A DNA stretch of 16,187 nt, taken from positions 1-16,187 of the forward strand of contig JAUJNU010000039.1 of NCBI GenBank assembly GCA_030448085.1. The letters are read 5' to 3'. This document shows, piece by piece, positions 1 through 8,583 of the stretch. The position numbers and the translations under genes were made by a program. The notes below the pieces were generated by a model. That model was not told the origin of the DNA and did no database searches. It was given only the letters and a program-made list of their open reading frames with translations. Numbering within the stretch: the first letter of the stretch is position 1; every line of letters starts with the position of its first letter. Origin of the DNA: Actinomycetota bacterium. Its GTDB lineage: Bacteria > Actinomycetota > UBA4738 > CADDZG01 > WHSQ01.

Positions 1-1256
<1,256 letters not shown>

Positions 1257-2249
1257 CGACTCACCGGTAGCGACCGAGGGGGAGCTCGGACTCATCGAGC
1301 GGATCTCCTCGAGGATCGGAAGCGCACCTGCGGGAGAGGTGTGGGCCGGTGATGATGCCGCGGTGGTGCGCGGACCGGAGACGCTGCTCATCACGACCGA
1401 CATGCTCGTCGAGGACGTGGACTTCCGTCTCCCCTCTTGCCGGGGCGAGGACATCGGGTGGAAGGCGCTGGCGGTGAACGTCTCGGACATCGCTGCGATG
1501 GGTGGACGACCGCTCCACGCGGTGACAGCGCTGGGGCTCGGCCCCCGCACCCCGCGCGAGCTCGTGGACGGGGTGCTCGCCGGGCTGATGCTCGCGGCCG
1601 AGGAGTGGGACGTCTCTCTCGTGGGCGGCGACATCAGCAGCGCGCCGGCACTCACGCTCTCGATCGCCGTTACCGGCGCCCCGTCGGCCTCCGGTCCCGT
1701 TCTCCGCTCCGGAGCCCGCCCCGGCGATCTCCTCGGCGTCACGGGGGCTCTCGGGGGGGCGGGGGCCGGTTTGTGGCTGAGCGAGCACCCTCAGCCGGGT
1801 CTGCCGGACGGGACCCGGGAGCGTCTGCTGGCGCGCCAGTTCCGGCCCAGGGCGCGGGTGCCCGCGGGGCAGGCCCTAGCCGCGGCCGGTGCCGGCGCGA
1901 TGATCGACATCTCGGACGGGCTCCTGATGGACCTGGAGCGGGTTCTCGACGCGAGCGGTTGCGGGTGCGAGGTAGAGGAGACCACGATCCCGGTAGATGA
2001 CTCGGCGCTCGAGCTGGGGCGGCATGAGCCCGAGGCGCCAGACCCCTTACGACTTGCGCTCACCGGGGGCGAGGACTTCGAGCTCCTGTTCGCGATCGCG
2101 GAAGAGGGATGGAAGGTGGCCTCCTCTGCGTTGGAAACCCAGGGAACGGCGGGGACGATCATCGGCCGCGTCACCGAGGAGGGCCGCTTGATCGGGGGGC
2201 GGGCCTTGGAGGAGAGAGAGGAGCGGGGTTGGGACCATCTGAGAGACCG

Positions 2250-3047
2250 GTGAACGCTTTGCCGATCGCCCTCACCATCGCGGGGTCCGACTCGGGTGGG
2301 GGGGCCGGGATCCAGGGTGACCTCAAGACGTTCTTCGCCCTTCGCTGCCACGGCACCAGCGCCCTTACGGCCCTAACGGCTCAGAACACCCAGGGGGTGA
2401 CCGGCATCCACGAGATCCCGCCTGCGTTCGTGACCGAGCAGATCGATGCCGTGGCGGTGGACATGGGGATCGACGCCGCGAAGACCGGGATGCTCGCCTC
2501 GGCCCCCATCGTCGAGGCCGTGGCCGAGTCCGTTGCGAGGCACGGGATCAAGCTCGTCGTCGACCCCGTGTTCGTCTCCAAGCACCGGGCGATGCTCCTC
2601 GCCGAGGATGCGGTCGAGGCACTGAGGAAGACCCTTTTCCCACTGGCCGAGGTCATCACCCCCAACCTCTACGAGGCGGGAGCGCTTGCGGGCTTCAATG
2701 TGGAGACGAGGGACCACATGAGGAAGGCGGCCGAGACGCTGTTCTCGTACGGCCCGAGGGCCGTCCTGGTGAAGGGAGGGCATCTCGCGGGGGGCCAGCG
2801 CTGTCGACATCCTGTTCGACGGGGAGGGGTTCCACCGAGGTCGCCGGCCCCCGGTTCGAGACCGAGGACACGCATGGCACCGGCTGCGCCCTGTCGGCGG
2901 CGATAACCGCTTACCCGGCGCGGCCAGGACCCGCCCGAGGCGATCTCGGGTGCGAAGCGGTTCGTGTCCGGAGCGATAGAGAAGAGCCTTCGGATCGGCA
3001 GGGGCTACGGCCCCGTCAACCCGGGGTGGGGACTCGACCTCGGCTAG
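2250..3047 (+). CDS. thiD: Hydroxymethylpyrimidine/phosphomethylpyrimidine kinase ThiD, three frame breaks
   Basis: Phosphorylates HMP and HMP-phosphate to HMP-diphosphate, the pyrimidine half of thiamine; it sits directly after thiL in the same pathway. The GTG start at 2250 is followed by [20 protein letters not shown], the ribokinase-fold N-terminus, then [32 protein letters not shown] and ITPNLYEA. The frame then shifts three times, each as if one base were extra: in the G-run 2789-2794, near 2831-2836, and near 2921-2924. Read through, the C-terminus is intact: [11 protein letters not shown], the catalytic DTHGTGC motif (about 2867-2887), [15 protein letters not shown] and NPGW, ending at TAG 3045-3047. 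The rebuilt length of about 265 residues equals the family norm. A strict caller would stop this gene at 2906. Surviving catalytic residues favour sequencing error over a pseudogene. Confidence 0.9.
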
Positions 3048-3238
3048 GAACCGACCCTGCGCTTGGCGATCCACCCGATCACGAGCAGCCCGGCGAGCGC
3101 GGCGGCACCGATAGCGAGCTTCTTTCCTGCCTCACCAGCCTCTACCTTGGCGCGGTCGACGAGCAGGTCGACCTTGCGGGCGAGGTCCTCTCTCGTCTGC
3201 TCTATCTCGTTCAGCGTTTGTTGAGGGTTTTCGCCCAC
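3044..3238 (-). CDS. Small DUF3618-like membrane protein
   Basis: A 64-residue protein. It begins with a polar helix, NPQQTLNEIEQTREDLARKV, resembling the DUF3618 pattern (an acidic/Arg-rich IExTRxxLA helix), and ends in one predicted membrane segment (KLAIGAAALAGLLVIGWIAKRR). The GTG start at 3238 was chosen because AAGGAGG lies exactly 7 nt upstream (3246-3252 on the plus strand), and the start overlaps the last 28 nt of the Holin-X gene. This pairing of a Holin-X protein with a following DUF3618 protein is common in actinobacteria; the biochemical role is unknown, probably envelope related. The stop TAG shares the palindrome CTAG (3044-3047) with the stop of convergent thiD. A single protein produced by a one-base error is the alternative, but the strong ribosome binding site makes that less likely. 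Confidence 0.72.
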   Translation of the reverse strand: MGENPQQTLNEIEQTREDLARKVDLLVDRAKVEAGEAGKKLAIGAAALAGLLVIGWIAKRRVGS

Positions 3239-3636
3239 TCGACGTCCTCCTTGATGGACTTCTTCGTTAGATCGGCCTTGATCGGGGTCGAGATCATCTT
3301 CTTGCCGATGAGGGCGCCGATGAGCCCGACGAGCACCAATACCCCCACCGTAGCGAGGTCGGCGAGCCACAGGCTCATGATGTTCGCGAACCCGTCCCTC
3401 ACCGCCAGGAGCAGGAAGATGAGGACGAACAGCCCCAGGAAAGCAACGACCCCGAACAGGGCCGCCCCCTTGGCTTTTTTCCACGGACGAGCTGAGCCCT
3501 GCTTGGCGAGCTCGACCTCCTTGCGGACGAGGGTCGACAGGTCCTCGGTCACCTCTTTGAGGAGGCGGCCGGCGGATTTCTCCTCTCCGGTCCCTCCTTG
3601 GTAGAGATCCTCCGTGCGTGGCCTCGTGTCCACCAT
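3211..3636 (-). CDS. Holin-X superfamily (phage holin family-like) membrane protein
   Basis: A 141-residue protein. It has an N-terminal cytoplasmic stretch with the amphipathic helix LLKEVTEDLSTLVRKEVELAK (residues about 25-45), two membrane segments (about 55-82, AALFGVVAFLGLFVLIFLLL, and about 90-112, TVGVLVLVGLIGALIG) and a charged tail (KKSIKEDVEWAK). This architecture is typical of actinobacterial Holin-X (PF07332-like) proteins, which despite the name are chromosomal and not proven lysis proteins. The ATG at 3636 has AAAGGAGG five nucleotides upstream. It follows the YihY-family gene after 40 bp and overlaps the DUF3618 gene, so the three probably form one minus-strand operon headed by rpmB. 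The family assignment rests on topology and the Lys/Glu helix; the function is unknown. Confidence 0.8.
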   Translation of the reverse strand: MVDTRPRTEDLYQGGTGEEKSAGRLLKEVTEDLSTLVRKEVELAKQGSARPWKKAKGAALFGVVAFLGLFVLIFLLLAVRDGFANIMSLWLADLATVGVLVLVGLIGALIGKKMISTPIKADLTKKSIKEDVEWAKTLNKR

Positions 3637-3676
3637 CCCAGCCTCCTTTAAGCCTGCGGGTGCAGCTTCTGCCTCG

Positions 3677-4758
3677 TTAGTCGTCTCGCCTCAGCACGTC
3701 GTTCACCTGCGCCGACATCAGTGTGACCCGAGCCAGAAGGAAGCAGGCTACGAGAAGAGCGGCCGAGATGGCGAATACGCCGAAAGTGGCCTCCCCCTGC
3801 TCCCGCGTTCCAGGTAGAACGACCCGAGCTCTTTCAGGAGCTCGAACGCTATCGCGGCTATCACCGCTCCGGGCAAGACCTCGCGCCACGCCAGTTTCAG
3901 GGACGGGAGGAACTTGAAGGCGCTGGCGAAAAGGAGGACGCCAACGATGAATCCCACGGCGTGGCCCAGCACCGTTGCGAGGATGCCGGCGAACGTGATG
4001 CCCCCGCTCGTGATGCAGGAACGGGCGTTGTCGTTGCCGTAGGCGACGCTGACGCATTCACCGTCCACCTGGTCCAGGCGGTACCCGTTTCCGAACCTCT
4101 CGCCCTCGGTCACGTTGTACTCGACGCCCCCGACCTGGATGATGGCGCGCCCCGGCATCTGCTCGGTCTCGGTCAGGACCACGCGGACCTCCTTGCCGGA
4201 GACGGTCTGCTCCGGCGCGAGAAGGTTCGTGGCGAACCCCGTGATCGTCCCGAGGATGATCGAGACGACCGCCGCCGCGCCGAAGATGACGAGGAACTTG
4301 AGCGAGCGGAACCTCTTCACGAACCAGTTGGGTTCTTCGGTGACGCCGTAGAAACGGTTTAGCGCGTGGCCGAGCGCCACGATCGCACCGGTGCCGGAGT
4401 AGAGCGCCATCGCGAACCCAGTCAGCGCCAGCGAGCCTCTCGTTTCTTGGAGCTTGGCCAGGCCATCGGGCGTCAAGACGTCCCTCAGGAGGGGCACCGA
4501 GCTCAGGCCGGCATTGAGGATCCTCGCCGTCAGCTCTTCGTTGCCGGCGGTCAGGTAGCCCGTGAACGCGGCCGCGAACAGCAGGATCGGGAAGAGCGAG
4601 AAGAACATGTAGTAGGTGAGGGCCGCGGCGTAGGACCCGCCGTCGTGCTCGGAGAACGCCTTGAAGGTCTGGAACGTGATGTCGACCCACCCGAATCGGA
4701 CGCGCGCCTTCTCGAGCTGGAGCTTGCCCTTGGCGATGACCTTCTCGAGAGGGTTCAT
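3677..4758 (-). CDS. YihY/UPF0761-family inner-membrane protein with an extracytoplasmic insertion, one frame break
   Basis: A six-helix membrane protein of the YihY (formerly misnamed ribonuclease BN) family; its biochemical role is not established. Visible in order: a cytoplasmic N-terminus with the family-typical AAALTYYMFFSLFPILLF helix (TM1, residues about 44-70), GSLALTGFAMALYSGTGAIVALG (TM2), SLKFLVIFGAAAVVSIILG (TM3), a polar insertion of about 70 residues (about 4003-4215), then LPGAVIAAIAFELLKELGSFYL and a final helix, TFGVFAISAALLVACFLLA. The last helix lies in another frame: the C-run at 3793-3797 (plus strand) appears one base short, and six bases would give a continuous protein of about 360 residues ending at TAA 3677-3679. 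Unrepaired, the open frame stops at 3748. The family is usually near 290 residues; the excess is the insertion. The ATG at 4758 has no strong SD; it lies 58 bp after rpmB. Confidence 0.85.
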
Positions 4759-4816
4759 CTATCGGCCGGGCCCGCGTTCGGAAGGGGGCCGGGGCTCACC
4801 TAGTGGAGGAGGAAGC

Positions 4817-5008
4817 TCAGACAGCTTTTTTGATGCGGTTCGCCTTGAGGCACTTCGTGCAGACGTTGGTGCGCTTGGGCACCCCGTTCACGAGGATCCG
4901 CATCTTCTGGACGTTCGGGTTCCACCGCCGACGGGACCGCCGGTGCGAGTGAGAGATTTTGTTCCCGAAGCCGGGGGTCTTTCCACAGATCTCGCATACA
5001 GAAGACAT
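4817..5008 (-). CDS. rpmB: 50S ribosomal protein L28
   Basis: Structural protein of the large ribosomal subunit. The 63 residues match L28 throughout: CEICGKTPGFGNKISHSHR, RRWNPNVQKMRILVNG and RTNVCTKCLKANRIKKAV. Two CxxC pairs (near residues 5-8 and 50-53) make this the zinc-binding 'C+' form, which some actinobacteria replace under zinc limitation. The ATG at 5008 has no Shine-Dalgarno sequence; instead TAAAGT lies 9 nt upstream, consistent with a leaderless or near-leaderless mRNA. It heads a minus-strand unit with the YihY-family gene and is divergent from recG, whereas in Streptomyces rpmB is followed in the same direction by a DAK2-domain gene and recG. Confidence 0.97.
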   Translation of the reverse strand: MSSVCEICGKTPGFGNKISHSHRRSRRRWNPNVQKMRILVNGVPKRTNVCTKCLKANRIKKAV

Positions 5009-5017
5009 AAGACGAGG

Positions 5018-5023
5018 ACTTTA
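5018..5023 (-). promoter_or_regulatory. Candidate -10 element of a near-leaderless rpmB promoter
   Basis: TAAAGT on the minus strand fits the actinobacterial TAnnnT -10 consensus and ends 9 nt before the rpmB ATG, which has no Shine-Dalgarno. No convincing -35 hexamer is visible at 16-18 bp. Inferred from motif and spacing only. Confidence 0.4.
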
Positions 5024-5071
5024 CCAAAGCGAACGCCCTAGCGGCCGACCGACGCGGGTATCCGCTTTGGT
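5023..5071. repeat. 9-bp perfect inverted repeat in the rpmB/recG divergent region
   Basis: ACCAAAGCG (5023-5031) and CGCTTTGGT (5063-5071) are exact reverse complements separated by 31 nt. The left arm abuts the candidate rpmB -10; the right arm covers the position expected for a recG -35. It could be an operator shared by the two divergent promoters, or chance. The spacing is about three helical turns within the loop. Confidence 0.45.
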
Positions 5072-5086
5072 GTCTCTGGCCGGGGC

Positions 5087-5092
5087 TAGGCT
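5087..5092 (+). promoter_or_regulatory. Candidate -10 element of a leaderless recG promoter
   Basis: TAGGCT fits TAnnnT and is followed by exactly 7 nt before the recG ATG at 5100, which would place the transcription start at the A of the ATG. The purine run GGGAG next to the start is too close to act as a normal Shine-Dalgarno. Confidence 0.4.
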
Positions 5093-5099
5093 CGGGAGC

Positions 5100-6434
5100 A
5101 TGGCAGACATCGTCGCGGCCCCCCCGAGAGGGCTCGAGCTATATGCCCCGAGGAGGTTGCAGAAGCGTCTCACGCTGACCGGCAAACGGGGCGAGGCGCT
5201 CGCGAAGCTGGGGGTCGAGACGGTCCAGGACCTGATCCAGCACTACCCCCGTTACCACGTGGACCGAACGAACCTCAGGACGATCCGGGAGCTCGCCCGC
5301 GTGGCCGCGGCCGAGGGCAAGGGGGCCGAGGTGCAGGTCCTCGCCAAGGTGACGAAGATGGGGCGGCCGTTCCGGACCAGATCCGGCAAACGCATGATCA
5401 AGGGCGAGATCAAGGACGAGTCCGGCAAGATCGACGTCACCTGGTTCAACCAGGACTGGGTGACCCAGGCCCTCACCCCCGGCACCGAGGCGTTCTTCTA
5501 CGGCAAGCTGGGCCGCTTCGGGGGGAAGCTCCAGATGAGCGCCCCCCGCTTCGAGCGCGTCAAGACCGGCAAGGAGCCCTTCAACGTCGGGCGCATCATC
5601 CCGATCTACCCGGCGACCGCGGACCTGTCGACGGACCAGCTGCGCAAGCTGATGTGGGAGACATTCAAGGACATCGGCCAGGTTCTCGACCCGGTGCCGT
5701 ACGAGCTCACGCGGTCCCTCGGGCTCATGGGGCGCGGGGATGCGCTCCGGCTGTATCACTTCCCCGACGAGCGGGACGACGTGATGCAAGCCCGCCGCCG
5801 CCTCGTGTTCGACGAGGTCTTCACCCTCCAGCTTGGCCTCGTCTACCGCAAGATGAAGCTCGAGCGGACCGTGCAGGGGCTCTCCCACAAGCTCCCGGAG
5901 CAGGGGTCCTTGGCGGAAACGTTCACGATGGGCCTGCCCTTCGAGCTGGCCGGCGCGCAGCGAAAGGCCTGCGCGGAGGTCACCCGGGACATGTCACGCC
6001 CGTACCCGATGCACCGCCTCGTCGAGGGCGAGGTCGGCTCGGGCAAGACCGTGGTCGCCGTGTACGCCTGCCTCGTGGCGGTGGAGGGCGGACACCAGGC
6101 GGCCTTCATGGCTCCGACGGAGGTCCTGGCCGAGCAGCATCACCTCACCGTCAACGAGTTACTGGACCGCTCCTTCGGGACCGAGGAGGCGAGGAACCTC
6201 TTCGCGACGGTTTCGCGCCGGCCGGTGGTGCGGCTCCTCACCGGTTCCACGGCCGCCGCCGACCGGATGCAGATATTGGGCGAGGTCGCCGCCGGCGAGG
6301 TGGACATCCTCATCGGGACGCATGCCCTGATCCAGGACGCCGTCGAGTTCCGCAGCCTCGGGGTGGCCGTCGTCGACGAGCAACACCGGTTCGGGGTGCA
6401 CCAGCGCGCAAGAGGCTGCGCGAGAAGGGGGTGA
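5100..6434 (+). CDS. recG: ATP-dependent DNA helicase RecG, N-terminal two-thirds (frame intact)
   Basis: RecG remodels stalled replication forks and branch-migrates recombination intermediates. The ATG at 5100 gives MADIVAAPPRGLELYAP, followed by the wedge/OB domain (AKLGVETVQDLIQHYPRYH, then a beta-rich stretch to about residue 180), then helicase domain 1 with the P-loop GEVGSGKT (family usually GDVGSGKT), APTEVLAEQH, LLTGSTAAADR and the motif II signature VVDEQHRFGVHQRA. The clean frame runs 1.3 kb, then shifts by about one missing base near 6403-6410; the unrepaired frame ends at TGA 6432-6434. Homology resumes immediately in the next frames (see the following entry), so this and the following segment are one gene. 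It is divergent from rpmB across 91 bp. An in-frame upstream extension beyond 5100 exists but lacks family similarity. Confidence 0.94.
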   Translation: MADIVAAPPRGLELYAPRRLQKRLTLTGKRGEALAKLGVETVQDLIQHYPRYHVDRTNLRTIRELARVAAAEGKGAEVQVLAKVTKMGRPFRTRSGKRMIKGEIKDESGKIDVTWFNQDWVTQALTPGTEAFFYGKLGRFGGKLQMSAPRFERVKTGKEPFNVGRIIPIYPATADLSTDQLRKLMWETFKDIGQVLDPVPYELTRSLGLMGRGDALRLYHFPDERDDVMQARRRLVFDEVFTLQLGLVYRKMKLERTVQGLSHKLPEQGSLAETFTMGLPFELAGAQRKACAEVTRDMSRPYPMHRLVEGEVGSGKTVVAVYACLVAVEGGHQAAFMAPTEVLAEQHHLTVNELLDRSFGTEEARNLFATVSRRPVVRLLTGSTAAADRMQILGEVAAGEVDILIGTHALIQDAVEFRSLGVAVVDEQHRFGVHQRARGCARRG

Positions 6435-7314
6435 CGGGGAGCCCGACATCCTCGTCATGACGGCGACGCCGATCCCTCGCACGCTCGCCGTGACGATCTA
6501 CGGTGACCTCGACGTTTCGATCCTCGACGAGCTGCCGCGGGGGCGGTTACCGATCAGGACCCGATTGCTGCAGGGGATGGAGTCGCGATCAGGCCTACGA
6601 CCTGATCAGGCAGGAGGTGGCCTCGGGCCGCAGGCGTTCATCGTCTGCGCGCTGCAGGGACGAGTCCGACAAGAGCGAGCTGCGCAGCGCCAAGACCGAG
6701 TCGAAGAGGCTGGCCACGGATGTCTTCCCCGATCTCACCGTTGGCCTCGTCCACGGAGACATGAAGGCCGCCGACAAGGAGAAGGCGATGAGCGACTTCC
6801 GCGCGGCGTGACTGAAGTTCTGGTAGCGACCACGGTGGTCGAGGTGGGGGTGGACGTCCCGAACGCGACCGCGATGGTGATCGAGGACGCCGATCGATTC
6901 GGGCTGGCCCAGCTGCACCAGCTCCGGGGACGCATCGGCCGCGGTGGCCACGAGTCGCACTGCCTGCTGATCACCGACCTGGACCTCGGACGAGCCGACG
7001 AGGACCCCGCTATCGGAGCGGCTTCGAACGCCTCCGGGCCGTCGAGGCGACCGGCGACGGTTTCAAGCTGGCGCTGGTGGATCTCCGCCAGAGAGGCGAG
7101 GGGCAGCTTTTCGGCGCCCGTCAATCCGGGATGCCTCAGCTGAAGATGACCCGTGTGCTCGAGCATGCGGCGGAGGTCCAGGCGGCTCGGGACCTCGCCG
7201 TCGGGATCCTCGAGGAGGACCCCGAGCTGCGCGCCTACCAGCACCGGGAGCTCGAAAAGGGAGATGAGGGCCCGTTTCCCGGAGGACGCTCTCGATGTCG
7301 TTCAATCGGGCTGA
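6435..7314 (+). CDS. recG: ATP-dependent DNA helicase RecG, C-terminal third, heavily frameshifted
   Basis: Continuation of recG: helicase domain 2 and the RecG-specific C-terminal region. Conserved pieces occur in order but in alternating frames: EPDILVMTATPIPRTLAVT and YGDLDVSILDELPRGR, then DQAYDLIRQEVASGR, QAFIVCAL, DESDKSELRSAKTESKRL, GLVHGDMKAADKEKAMSDFR, VTEVLVATTVVEVGVDVPNA, the arginine-finger helix QLHQLRGRIGRGGHESHCLL, then RLRAVEATGDGFKLALVDL and GEGQLFGARQSGMPQL. Breaks are visible near 6436, 6573, 6630, 6658, 6805, 6987, 7020 and 7260, a mix of apparent insertions and deletions. The natural end is FPEDALDVVQSG with TGA at 7312-7314; the frame that runs to 7340 gives a non-family tail. 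The rebuilt protein is about 738 residues, normal for RecG. All helicase motifs persist, so errors are more likely than decay. Confidence 0.88.
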
Positions 7315-7328
7315 TGCGGGCGGTCACG

Positions 7329-7354
7329 GGGGCCGAGTAGGGACGAATGGCCCC
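7329..7354 (+). terminator. Weak GC hairpin after recG
   Basis: GGGGCC (7329-7334) can pair with GGCCCC (7349-7354) over a 14-nt loop, in the 81-bp recG-rsmD gap. There is no T-run. It may be an attenuating hairpin or nothing; otherwise the gap shows no feature. Confidence 0.2.
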
Positions 7355-7395
7355 AACCCCGTAGTAAGCGGTCCTGTGATTGGTTAGTTGAACGT

Positions 7396-7957
7396 ATGAG
7401 AGTGATCGCCGGCACCGCCAAGGGTGTGAGGCTCAAGGCCCCGACGAGCGGGACCCGGCCCATGACCGACCGGATCAAGGAAGCCATCTTCTCATCGCTG
7501 GGTGAGATCTCGGGGATCAACGTCCTCGACCTCTATGCCGGCTCGGGCCAGCTGGGACTGGGCTCTCTCCCGGGGGGCCAAACGGGCGATCTTCGTGGAG
7601 AACGCACGTGAGGCCATCCTCAAGCTCGAGGCGAACGTTGAGGCGACCGGGCTGGAAGAAGCGTGCGAGGTCGTGTGGGCCGACGTCCAGGCGACTCTCG
7701 ATCGGGGACCGGGCGACGACCGCGTCGATCTCGTGTTCCTCGACCCTCCTTACAACGTGCAGGCGATGAGGGTGCGCGGCGACCTTGAGCTCCTCGTGAC
7801 GAACGGGTTCCTTTCGGACGAGGGCAAGGTCGTCGTCCACAGGCCCGCCAAAGAGACCCCGATCGCCCCCCTCGGGCTGCAGCTCGTGTGGGACCGCGAC
7901 TACGGTCAGTCCCGCATCCTCGTCTTCTCCCACGAGCCGGAAGAAGAAGAGGGATAG
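7396..7957 (+). CDS. rsmD: 16S rRNA (guanine(966)-N(2))-methyltransferase RsmD, one frame break
   Basis: Transfers a methyl group from S-adenosylmethionine to G966 of 16S rRNA during small-subunit assembly. ATG 7396 gives MRVIAGTAKGVRLKAP, the standard opening; then RPMTDRIKEAIFSSLG, the SAM-binding motif I VLDLYAGSG, and, in the next frame, ALSRGAKRAIFVEN, the catalytic-loop motif IV DPPY (about 7743-7754) and GKVVVHRP. The break is in the G-run 7560-7562, as if one G were extra; removing it gives about 186 residues, the normal size. Unrepaired, the first frame ends at 7611. No Shine-Dalgarno precedes the start; TTAGTT 6 nt upstream is only a partial -10 match. The stop at 7955-7957 is 2 nt from coaD, indicating an operon. 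Confidence 0.92.
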
Positions 7958-7959
7958 CC

Positions 7960-8442
7960 GTGCATCTCGCTGCCTGTCCGGGGTCCTTCGATCCCCCCAC
8001 GAACGGGCACATCGATGTCATCGAGAGAGCGACCCGGCTGTTCGACGGCGTCGTCGTAGCCGTGATAGCGAACCCTTCGAAGTCCCCCCTCTTCTCGCTC
8101 GAGGAGCGCAAGGACCTGCTGGCGGATGCTCTCGTGCACGTGGAGAACGTGCGGATCGAGTCGTTCTCGGGCCTTCTCGTCGACTTCGCGAAGGGGCACG
8201 AGCTGTCGGTCGTCGTGAAGGGGCTCCGAGCGGTCTCCGACTTCGAATACGAGCTTCAGATGGCTCAGATGAACGCGGCGCTCTCGCCGGGCCTCGACAC
8301 GGTCTTCGTCACGGCGACGCCCTCGTGGGCGTTCCTTTCCTCGAGCCTGGTGAAGCAAGTGGCGAGATACGGAGGCAACGTCGAGGGCCTGGTCCCCCGC
8401 AACGTCCACAAAGCTCTGCAAGAACGCTTCGCCCAGTCCTAG
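7960..8442 (+). CDS. coaD: Pantetheine-phosphate adenylyltransferase (PPAT)
   Basis: Transfers AMP from ATP to 4'-phosphopantetheine to form dephospho-CoA, the penultimate CoA step, in the cytoplasm. The 160-residue protein has the nucleotidyltransferase signature PGSFDPPTNGHIDVIERA at its N-terminus (TxGH motif), NPSKSPLFSLEER, the substrate-binding VVKGLRAVSDFEYELQMAQMN, and SWAFLSSSLVKQVARYGG near the C-terminus. The GTG at 7960 is chosen over in-frame upstream starts because it lies 2 nt after the rsmD stop, has AGAGGGA just upstream and gives the exact family N-terminus. The frame is unbroken. A hairpin with a T-run follows, so this is probably the last gene of the recG-rsmD-coaD unit. 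Confidence 0.97.
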   Translation: MHLAACPGSFDPPTNGHIDVIERATRLFDGVVVAVIANPSKSPLFSLEERKDLLADALVHVENVRIESFSGLLVDFAKGHELSVVVKGLRAVSDFEYELQMAQMNAALSPGLDTVFVTATPSWAFLSSSLVKQVARYGGNVEGLVPRNVHKALQERFAQS

Positions 8443-8450
8443 CCTGAACG

Positions 8451-8484
8451 GGGGCCGGCCGCGGCCCCGGGTCCGGGATTTTTT
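8451..8484 (+). terminator. Probable intrinsic terminator after coaD
   Basis: GGGGCCG (8451-8457) pairs with CGGCCCC (8462-8468) over a 4-nt loop; a run of six T follows at 8479-8484 after a GC-rich 10-nt gap. It begins 8 nt after the coaD stop. The gap to the T-run is longer than ideal. The rest of the 141-bp interval to the next gene holds only a possible -10 (TATGGT, 8530-8535). Confidence 0.5.
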
Positions 8485-8583
8485 CGCGGGGTGGGAGGGC
8501 GGCCAGTCCTCTGGTGAAGACCTGTCGTTTATGGTCGAAGACGCGGCGGCAGAGCTGCCCCCGGGACGAATGAAAGGTTGAGC

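Noticed and set aside
3211..3240. Frameshift joining the Holin-X and DUF3618 parts into one protein
   Set aside because: An ideal SD (AAGGAGG) 7 nt before a GTG supports two overlapping genes, the usual arrangement.
3044..3636. Prophage or lysis cassette suggested by the Holin-X protein
   Set aside because: No endolysin, integrase or structural gene nearby; this family is chromosomal and common in actinobacteria.
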